A stretch of 12,863 nucleotides of DNA from Candidatus Thiodiazotropha sp. (ex Gloverina cf. vestifex) (GTDB lineage Bacteria > Pseudomonadota > Gammaproteobacteria > Chromatiales > Chromatiaceae): positions 1 through 12,863 of the forward strand of contig JAHXHT010000043.1 of NCBI GenBank assembly GCA_025656435.1. Reading direction: 5' to 3'. Made by a program: the position numbers and the translations under genes. Each line of letters begins with the position of its first letter. Position 1 is the stretch's first letter. The notes under the pieces are model-generated. The model was given only the letters and a program-made list of their open reading frames with translations. It was not told where the DNA came from and did not search any database. This document shows positions 7,737-12,863 of the stretch, one piece after another.

Positions 7737-9314
7737 ATGTCTACCGATATCCATGCCCATAGAATCCTGATTCTCGATTTCGGTTCCCAGTACACGCAAC
7801 TGATTGCGCGGCGGGTGCGTGAGGCGGGAGTCTACTGTGAGATTTTTCCCTACGACAATGCCGATGAGGGCTTCGAGGGGGAGAAACCGGCCGGTATCAT
7901 CCTTTCGGGTGGACCGGAGACGGTAACCGCCGATGAGGCGCCAACGGCACCGGCCCAGGTGTTTGAGCTGGGTATCCCGATTTTGGGTATCTGTTACGGC
8001 ATGCAGACCATGGCGGCACAACTGGGTGGTTCGGTAACCCCCTCGGATAAACACGAATACGGTTATGCTCAGGTCAGAGCAAGGGGCCACTCGAAACTGT
8101 TGCGGGATATCGAGGACCACACCAGCCCGGAAGGCTACGGCTTGCTGGATGTTTGGATGAGTCATGGTGACCGGGTCGATACCGTGCCTCCTGGTTTTCA
8201 GGTGATGTGCGAGACGGAAAATGCGCCACTGGCCGGAATGGCGGATGAGAGCCGGAGCTATTACGGGCTGCAATTCCACCCGGAAGTGACCCACACACGA
8301 CAGGGTAAACGCATTGTCGAACGATTCCTGTTCGATATCTGTGGCTGTGAGGCATTGTGGACCGCCGGCCAGATCATCGATGACAGCATCCATCATGTCA
8401 GGGAACAAGTGGGTGAAGATAAAGTCGTACTGGGGCTTTCCGGTGGTGTCGACTCTTCAGTCGTGGCTGCCCTATTACATCGAGCAATCGGAGAACAACT
8501 GACCTGTGTGTTTGTCGATAATGGTCTGTTGCGATTGCACGAGGGCGATCAGGTGATGGCAACTTTCGCTGAACACATGGGTGTCAAGGTGGTTCGCATC
8601 AATGCCGAGGATCGTTTTCTTAAGGCGCTTAAAGGGATTGCAGACCCAGAACAGAAACGCAAGATTATCGGCAACCTCTTCATCGACATTTTTGAGGAAG
8701 AGGCTAGCAAGTTGGAAGGCGTCTCTTACCTTGCACAAGGGACTATCTATCCTGACGTCATCGAGTCGGCCGGTGCCAAGTCCGGCAAGGCGCATGTGAT
8801 CAAATCACATCACAATGTGGGTGGGCTGCCGGATTATATGAAACTTCGTCTCGTGGAACCATTGCGCGAACTGTTTAAAGATGAGGTACGCAAAATCGGT
8901 GTGGAGCTCGGCCTGCCCTACGAAATGGTCTATCGGCATCCATTTCCCGGTCCCGGTCTCGGTGTGCGTATACTTGGTGAGGTTAATAAAGCCTATGCGG
9001 ATCTGCTACGCCAAGCGGATGATATTTATATCGAAGAGCTTCGAAAAAACGACCTCTATGATGAGGTCAGTCAGGCTTTTGCTGTATTCCTGCCTGTCAA
9101 ATCGGTCGGTGTAGTGGGTGATGCACGTTGCTATGAGTACGTGGTTTCGCTGAGAGCCGTCAAGACGGTCGATTTTATGACTGCCAAGTTTGCACACTTG
9201 CCATTTGAATTCCTTGAAGAGGTCTCGCGCAGAATTATCAATGAGGTATCGGGTATCTCGCGGGTAGCCTACGATATCTCGAGCAAGCCGCCAGCCACGA
9301 TTGAGTGGGAGTAA
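7737..9314 (+). CDS. guaA: GMP synthase (glutamine-hydrolysing)
   Basis: GuaA converts XMP, ATP and glutamine to GMP, completing the pathway begun by GuaB. Start ATG 7737 (MSTDIHAHRILILDFGSQYT) gives 525 residues, the same as E. coli; the TTG at 7716 is in frame but lies in the terminator tail. Seen: class I glutamine amidotransferase domain (about 8-205) with GICYGMQ (nucleophile Cys86) and the His/Glu pair in QFHPEVTH; ATP-pyrophosphatase domain with the P-loop LGLSGGVDSS; and the C-terminal dimerisation domain with HPFPGPGLGVR, SLRAVKTVDFMTA, and a terminal SKPPATIEWE. Expression probably depends on read-through of the hairpin immediately upstream. No residue of concern was found. Confidence 0.99.
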   Translation: MSTDIHAHRILILDFGSQYTQLIARRVREAGVYCEIFPYDNADEGFEGEKPAGIILSGGPETVTADEAPTAPAQVFELGIPILGICYGMQTMAAQLGGSVTPSDKHEYGYAQVRARGHSKLLRDIEDHTSPEGYGLLDVWMSHGDRVDTVPPGFQVMCETENAPLAGMADESRSYYGLQFHPEVTHTRQGKRIVERFLFDICGCEALWTAGQIIDDSIHHVREQVGEDKVVLGLSGGVDSSVVAALLHRAIGEQLTCVFVDNGLLRLHEGDQVMATFAEHMGVKVVRINAEDRFLKALKGIADPEQKRKIIGNLFIDIFEEEASKLEGVSYLAQGTIYPDVIESAGAKSGKAHVIKSHHNVGGLPDYMKLRLVEPLRELFKDEVRKIGVELGLPYEMVYRHPFPGPGLGVRILGEVNKAYADLLRQADDIYIEELRKNDLYDEVSQAFAVFLPVKSVGVVGDARCYEYVVSLRAVKTVDFMTAKFAHLPFEFLEEVSRRIINEVSGISRVAYDISSKPPATIEWE

Positions 9315-9351
9315 GAGAAGGCGGCAGAGTGATGATTGATGGAAGCCCCTT

Positions 9352-9852
9352 GTGACTCAGTTTAAGACCCATCAGGCCGATGAAGCCTTCATGCGGCACG
9401 CACTTGAATTGGCTGAGCGCGCCTGGAAAGAGGGTGAAGTTCCAGTCGGTGCGGTGATTGTTTTGGATGATGAAATCATTGGCAAAGGATGGAATCGACC
9501 GATCGCCAGCCACGATCCCACGGCGCATGCCGAGATTATGGCGTTGCGAGATGCAGCGGGAAAGATAGCCAACTATCGGCTTTGTAAGAGTACGCTCTAT
9601 GTCACATTGGAGCCTTGCCCCATGTGTGCCGGTGCCATTGTGCATGCTCGGGTTGGACGTGTTGTTTATGCCGCTCCAGATCCTAAGGGTGGTGCCGCAG
9701 GTAGTGTTTTCGATCTACTCCCCACGGATGAGCGATTCAATCACAGGGTTAGTGTAGATAATGGCGTGCTGGAGGAGGAGAGCAGCGTGTTATTAAAGAA
9801 TTTTTTTCGTCATCGGCGTCATCAACAAAAAGAGGCGAGACAAACATCGTGA
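9352..9852 (+). CDS. tadA: tRNA-specific adenosine deaminase
   Basis: TadA deaminates A34 to inosine in the anticodon of tRNA-Arg(ACG), allowing one tRNA to read several CGN codons; it is normally essential in gammaproteobacteria. A GTG start with GGAAG 6 nt upstream gives 166 residues (E. coli 167). The cytidine/deoxycytidylate-deaminase fold is clear: H59-A-E61 supplies a zinc ligand and the proton-shuttling Glu, and P-C89-PM-C92 supplies the other two ligands. The extended EVPVGAVIV and HARVGRVVYAAPDPKGGAAGS stretches are typical of TadA rather than other deaminases. It starts 37 nt after guaA in the same direction, so it may share that transcript. Its stop overlaps the apparent original GTG of pldA (GTGA), implying translational coupling. 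In E. coli tadA neighbours mltF; here pldA sits between them. Confidence 0.97.
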   Translation: MTQFKTHQADEAFMRHALELAERAWKEGEVPVGAVIVLDDEIIGKGWNRPIASHDPTAHAEIMALRDAAGKIANYRLCKSTLYVTLEPCPMCAGAIVHARVGRVVYAAPDPKGGAAGSVFDLLPTDERFNHRVSVDNGVLEEESSVLLKNFFRHRRHQQKEARQTS

Positions 9853-9860
9853 GTGCACAC

Positions 9861-9869
9861 AAAAGGTGA
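9861..9869 (+). promoter_or_regulatory. Strong Shine-Dalgarno-like AAAAGGTGA containing the in-frame TGA
   Basis: AAAAGGTGA is an excellent anti-16S match, and its last three bases are the TGA that interrupts the pldA reading frame. No ATG, GTG or TTG in the pldA frame follows at 5-10 nt; the nearest codon at suitable spacing is GTT (9879). It is either coincidental or marks a pldA start damaged by a point change. Confidence 0.4.
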
Positions 9870-9902
9870 CTTGGTCGGGTTCCTGTCATACTGCTGGTCG
9901 GC

Positions 9903-10871
9903 TTGGTGGGAGTACAGCCCGTTTTGGCTGAACCTCAGTCACGCATGGATGCGTATCTACTGAAGCAGATTCAAATTGCCGACCCCGGAATGAGCGTGGG
10001 TGATCTGAAGGCCCAATGCGAGATAGTGATGAGTGTCACGGAACCTGTGGTACTGGAAGAAAGCATCCCCGAGGCGCCGGTTGTGGTGGAAGAGTCACTG
10101 ATCAGTCGACGTATGAAAGCAGAGAAGGCTACCCGCTACAATCCCTTCGTGTTGTCGCCACATAAGCAGAACTATGTTTTGCTGGCCTCTTATAACGATA
10201 CGCCCAACTACGAAATCTACAATATTCCGGCATCCGATTTCGATCGGGTCGAGATGAAGTTTCAACTCAGTTTCAAGATACCTGTCATTGAAGGTCTACT
10301 GGGTACGGATGCTGATCTCTATATGGCCTATAGTAATCTCTCTTTCTGGCAGGCCTATAATCAGAAAATTTCCTCACCGTTTCGGGAAACCATCCACGAG
10401 CCTGAGATGTTTGTGATTGTGCCGAACGATTGGGAGATCGGGGGTTGGAGGAATTCCCTCTTTCAGATAGGAGCGGTTCATCAATCGAACGGGCAGGGGG
10501 GCTTTCTGTCCCGCAGCTGGAATCGTGTCTATGCTAATTTTCTATTTGAAAAAGACAGGTTTTTGGTCGGATTCAAACCCTGGCGCCGCATTAAAGAGAG
10601 TGACGATGACAACCCGGACATCACGGATTTCATGGGTCACTATGAGTTGACCGGTATCTATAAGAAAGGTGAGCACACCTTCAGTCTGATGTTGCGCAAT
10701 CTTTTCGATAGCCAGGACAGAGATACTTTTCAAGTGGATTGGAGTTTCCCGCTACACAAACGCTGGCGTGGTTATTTTCAATATTTCAACGGATATGGCG
10801 AAAGTCTGATTGATTACAATGCCGAGAGTAATTGTATCGGTTTTGGTGTGCAATTGACGGACTGGCTTTGA
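9903..10871 (+). CDS. pldA: Outer-membrane phospholipase A (start disrupted)
   Basis: PldA (OMPLA) is a calcium-dependent, dimer-activated beta-barrel that hydrolyses misplaced phospholipids in the outer leaflet of the outer membrane. Seen: NPFVLSPHKQNY, then SSPFRETIHEPEMF, then the active-site segment HQSNG...SRSWNR. Counted from the TTG at 9903, catalytic H193, S195 and N207 keep the E. coli spacing (142, 144, 156). Later come DDNPDITDFMGHYEL and GYGESLIDYN. The barrel ends TDWL; the usual final residue is Phe, so the assembly signal is slightly unusual. Oddity: the open frame begins at 9870 without a normal start. Further upstream, GTG 9849 overlapping the tadA stop reads MSAHKR, then TGA (9867-9869), then LGRVPVILLVGLVGVQPVLA, together a full signal peptide. 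As written, only TTG 9903 or later starts are available, which leave most of the signal out. So this is either a recent pseudogene, a sequencing error, or a gene using a non-standard start. The body of the gene is intact. Confidence 0.88.
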   Translation: MVGVQPVLAEPQSRMDAYLLKQIQIADPGMSVGDLKAQCEIVMSVTEPVVLEESIPEAPVVVEESLISRRMKAEKATRYNPFVLSPHKQNYVLLASYNDTPNYEIYNIPASDFDRVEMKFQLSFKIPVIEGLLGTDADLYMAYSNLSFWQAYNQKISSPFRETIHEPEMFVIVPNDWEIGGWRNSLFQIGAVHQSNGQGGFLSRSWNRVYANFLFEKDRFLVGFKPWRRIKESDDDNPDITDFMGHYELTGIYKKGEHTFSLMLRNLFDSQDRDTFQVDWSFPLHKRWRGYFQYFNGYGESLIDYNAESNCIGFGVQLTDWL

Positions 10872-10888
10872 GATAATTCCAATAGATC

Positions 10889-12316
10889 TCAGAGTGCATC
10901 CGGGATGATCGATAGGGCGTGGGTTTTTTCGCTATTATCTTCGTTTGATGCTGCCTGTTTTCGAAGTTGCCATCTCATAAGCTCATAGTAGGCGCGTATG
11001 TTATCCACATAGTTAACGGGCTCATTGCCTCGAGCATAACCGTGCTTGAGTGTTGAATTCCATTTTTTTAAGCTGAGTTTCGGCAGGTGTTTTTTAACAT
11101 CTGCCCACTTGTCAGGATCACCGTCCAGGTGTTCGGTCAGAATTCGAGCATCTTCCAGGTGTCCGAAGCCCACGTTGTAGCCTGCCAGCGTCAACCAGAG
11201 ACGATCGGGTTCCTGAATACGTTCTGGTAATCGTTTCTCGATGTAACGCAAATACTTTCCACCACCGATGATGCTTTGTTGAGGATCCAGGCGGCTCTCT
11301 ATCTTCATCTGCTTCGCGCTGGCGAGGGTCATCATCATGATACCCCTGACACCCGTTGGCGATTTGGCCTTTGGATCCCAGTGTGATTCCTGGTAACCAA
11401 TCGCTGCCAACATGCGCCAATCGATGTCAGTGATTTCTGCTGCTTCCTTAAAATACGCTATGTATTTGGGTAGGCGTTTTTCGAAATGCTTGACGAAGGT
11501 TTTCAACTCTACGAAATTGAGCCGGCCGATGTGTCCATAGTAGCGCTCGATCAACTGCTCAAGCGTGCCATCTTCGGCGATCCGGTCGAAGAATTGATTC
11601 ATGGTGTTGAATAGGCTGGCGTCCTCTGCATGTGCCATGGCCCAGGCTAGGGACTGGGGTTGAGTTAAATCAAAAGCTACACCCAGGTTGGGCATGAAAC
11701 GCCGTGTAATGGCAAATTCATTGGAATCGGCGATGGTATAATCGATCTGGTTGTTGTAGACCATCTGCATCAACTCGGCGCTTTCCAAATCGGAGCGACT
11801 CTCCCAAGTCAGTTCGGGGTAGGACGGCTTCAGTCTTAGTAACTCCTCTTCATGACTGCTGCCGGCAAGAATCACTAGCTTACCGCCGATCAAATCCTCA
11901 ATCTTGCGTGGGCGCCGCTTGCCCTGACGATAGATGATCTGTTGGGTGATCTCCTGATAGGCAGGACCGAAGCGAATCTTCGATACCCGGTCCGGTGTGA
12001 CAGTCAAACCTGCGGCGGCAAGATGGGCGTCACCATTGATGACTCTGGGTAAGAGGTCATCAAAGCGCTTAGGTATGATGAAGTGAGGTTTTACGCCGAG
12101 TTCTTCGGCAAAGAGTTGTACTAAATCATATTCGAATCCGGTCAGTCCCTCGGGACCTTCATATAGTGTGGTGCCACTATTGCGGGTTACAACAATCAAC
12201 TCACCGGCAGCTTTTATCCGATCAACCAAAGGCGGAGGAATACTACAGCCGATCAGCAGTGCCAATCCTGCTGTAATCAGTGAACCCGTATGTAGTATTG
12301 ACGAGTGTCGTCCCAT
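10889..12316 (-). CDS. mltF: Membrane-bound lytic murein transglycosylase F
   Basis: MltF cleaves the MurNAc-GlcNAc bond of peptidoglycan to form 1,6-anhydromuropeptides. It is anchored in the outer membrane, facing the periplasm. Seen: 475 residues (E. coli 518); a signal sequence with lipobox LIGC at 21-24 and Ser after the Cys, suggesting an outer-membrane lipoprotein; a family 3 solute-binding-like regulatory domain (about 35-265, ELIVVTRNSGTTLYEG onwards); then an SLT catalytic domain (about 290-450) with AAIGYQESHWDPKAKSPTGV, where E310 is the catalytic acid, plus GIMMMT and AGYNVGFGHLEDAR. The C-terminal tail after about 450 is charged and short. The gene converges on pldA with only 17 bp between the two stops and no clear terminator there. 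A solute-binding domain of the same family also occurs in the sensor at 2381-5905. Confidence 0.96.
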   Translation of the reverse strand: MGRHSSILHTGSLITAGLALLIGCSIPPPLVDRIKAAGELIVVTRNSGTTLYEGPEGLTGFEYDLVQLFAEELGVKPHFIIPKRFDDLLPRVINGDAHLAAAGLTVTPDRVSKIRFGPAYQEITQQIIYRQGKRRPRKIEDLIGGKLVILAGSSHEEELLRLKPSYPELTWESRSDLESAELMQMVYNNQIDYTIADSNEFAITRRFMPNLGVAFDLTQPQSLAWAMAHAEDASLFNTMNQFFDRIAEDGTLEQLIERYYGHIGRLNFVELKTFVKHFEKRLPKYIAYFKEAAEITDIDWRMLAAIGYQESHWDPKAKSPTGVRGIMMMTLASAKQMKIESRLDPQQSIIGGGKYLRYIEKRLPERIQEPDRLWLTLAGYNVGFGHLEDARILTEHLDGDPDKWADVKKHLPKLSLKKWNSTLKHGYARGNEPVNYVDNIRAYYELMRWQLRKQAASNEDNSEKTHALSIIPDAL

Positions 12317-12663
12317 CTTGATCGTTTTATGCGGCCTTGTTTTTGATTATTCTTAAGACATCTTATTGCCGAATCCATTCCCGGTATAAAAATGAGGTAC
12401 ATTCTCCATTGAGTTGTGGCTTGTATTCAGGCGAATTCGTATAGAATAGTGTCATAAAGCTCGTTTGATGGACAAACCTTAATTACAGATGTTGTCTGAC
12501 AATAGCATTGATTTTAGACAATCAGGAGCTGATTTGGCTGGATCAGGCTCCTGGCATGATGCAAAATGCCGTTTCGATCATTCTCTGATGCTCGGTTTGT
12601 TTGGGAATTCTCCTATCCCGGAGAGACCAGATAATCCATGAAAGGGTATCCGCTATACTCAAC
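12317..12663. other. Non-coding stretch between mltF and tRNA-Ser
   Basis: No convincing protein gene in either direction. It should contain the mltF promoter (minus strand) and the tRNA promoter (plus strand). Neither shows a good paired -35/-10; the best tRNA -10 candidate is GATAAT at 12630-12635. The centre (12492-12570) is rich in inverted repeats, listed separately. Confidence 0.6.
12492..12570. repeat. Cluster of three inverted repeats
   Basis: TTGTCT (12492-12497) can pair with AGACAA (12516-12521). CAGGAGC-TGAT (12523-12533) pairs with ATCA-G-GCTCCTG (12542-12553), giving 11 bp with one bulge. GGCAT (12553-12557) pairs with ATGCC (12566-12570). None is followed by a T-run on either strand, so they are not standard terminators. 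They may belong to a small structured RNA or be a degenerate intergenic repeat; no known family is recognised. Confidence 0.4.
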
Positions 12664-12753
12664 GGAGAGGTGCCGGAGTGGCCGAACGGGCCTGACTCGA
12701 AATCAGGTGATCCCTTACGGGATCCGAGGGTTCGAATCCCTCCTTCTCCGCCA
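12664..12753 (+). tRNA. tRNA-Ser (anticodon CGA)
   Basis: The acceptor stem pairs GGAGAGG (12664-12670) with CTTCTCC (12743-12749) including one G-T pair, followed by discriminator G and an encoded CCA. The anticodon arm is CCTGA-CT-CGA-AA-TCAGG with CGA at 12698-12700, reading UCG serine codons. A long variable arm (GATCCC/GGGATC) marks it as class II, as expected for Ser, and the T-arm is GAGGG-TTCGAAT-CCCTC. Length is 90 nt including CCA. Confidence 0.97.
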
Positions 12754-12796
12754 ACATCTCTTTTCAAGTTACTGAAAAAGAAGGTCTTTATATTTC

Positions 12797-12815
12797 GCCC
12801 ACCCTTGATGTGGGC
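12797..12815. repeat. Hairpin downstream of tRNA-Ser
   Basis: GCCCAC (12797-12802) and GTGGGC (12810-12815) form a perfect 6-bp stem with a 7-nt loop, 43 nt after the tRNA. No T-run follows, so it could be a processing or pause structure rather than an intrinsic terminator. Confidence 0.35.
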
Positions 12816-12863
12816 CAAATGTCCGTAGTCTGCCCTGCTGTAGTTTTAAGGTCAGTTCGGCCA

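Noticed and set aside
7647..8408. 253-codon minus-strand open frame over guaA
   Set aside because: Antisense shadow of the strongly conserved guaA amidotransferase domain.
9867..9869. TGA in pldA as a selenocysteine codon
   Set aside because: It falls in a signal peptide that would be removed, no selenoprotein family matches OMPLA, and no obvious SECIS-like hairpin follows.
10872..10888. Shared terminator between the convergent pldA and mltF
   Set aside because: Only 17 bp separate the stops and no stem with a T-run is visible.
12654..12659. TATACT as the -10 of the tRNA-Ser promoter
   Set aside because: Transcription would start at about 12666, inside the mature tRNA; no -35 at proper distance.
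12543..12818. 91-codon minus-strand frame
   Set aside because: Runs through the tRNA-Ser gene antisense; this type of spurious tRNA-derived frame is common.

Overview
The window looks like a gammaproteobacterial chromosome segment: a conserved housekeeping backbone with one AT-rich accessory patch at the left edge. The protein sequences of XseA, GuaB, GuaA, TadA, PldA and MltF closely resemble the E. coli versions in length and motifs. An outer-membrane phospholipase and a lipoprotein transglycosylase indicate a Gram-negative envelope. The genus cannot be fixed from sequence alone; a free-living or symbiotic environmental gammaproteobacterium is a reasonable guess.

Layout: (1) 1-1022 is visibly AT-rich and carries a minus-strand HTH plus ImmA/IrrE-type Zn-peptidase gene that stops just after the metal site. 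Its promoter region holds two perfect palindromes. (2) 1023-5905 is a minus-strand pair: a large membrane sensor (periplasmic solute-binding domain, PAS, PAS, GAF, GGDEF, EAL) followed 5 nt later by xseA (exonuclease VII large subunit). (3) 5906-6179 is a divergent control region with a strong sigma70-type promoter for guaB. (4) 6180-9314 holds guaB and guaA, the two steps from IMP to GMP, separated by a spacer with a convincing intrinsic-terminator hairpin. (5) 9352-10871 holds tadA (tRNA adenosine deaminase), tightly followed by pldA (outer-membrane phospholipase A). The natural pldA start seems to overlap the tadA stop but is interrupted by an in-frame TGA inside the signal peptide. (6) 10889-12316 is mltF on the minus strand, convergent with pldA. 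(7) 12317-12863 is an intergenic stretch with several hairpins, then a tRNA-Ser(CGA) gene and a short non-coding tail.

How it fits together: guaBA sets GTP supply, and GTP is the substrate of the GGDEF domain encoded divergently next door; whether this is more than coincidence is not shown. The sensor keeps an intact GGDEF motif with its inhibitory I-site, but its EAL domain has lost two catalytic positions. It is best read as a periplasm-sensing diguanylate cyclase with an EAL-derived non-catalytic or binding module. PldA and MltF are envelope-maintenance enzymes. No complete new defence or mobile system is visible. The most interesting points are the degenerate EAL domain, the broken pldA start, the guaB-guaA attenuator-like terminator, and the truncated regulator-protease with palindromic operators.
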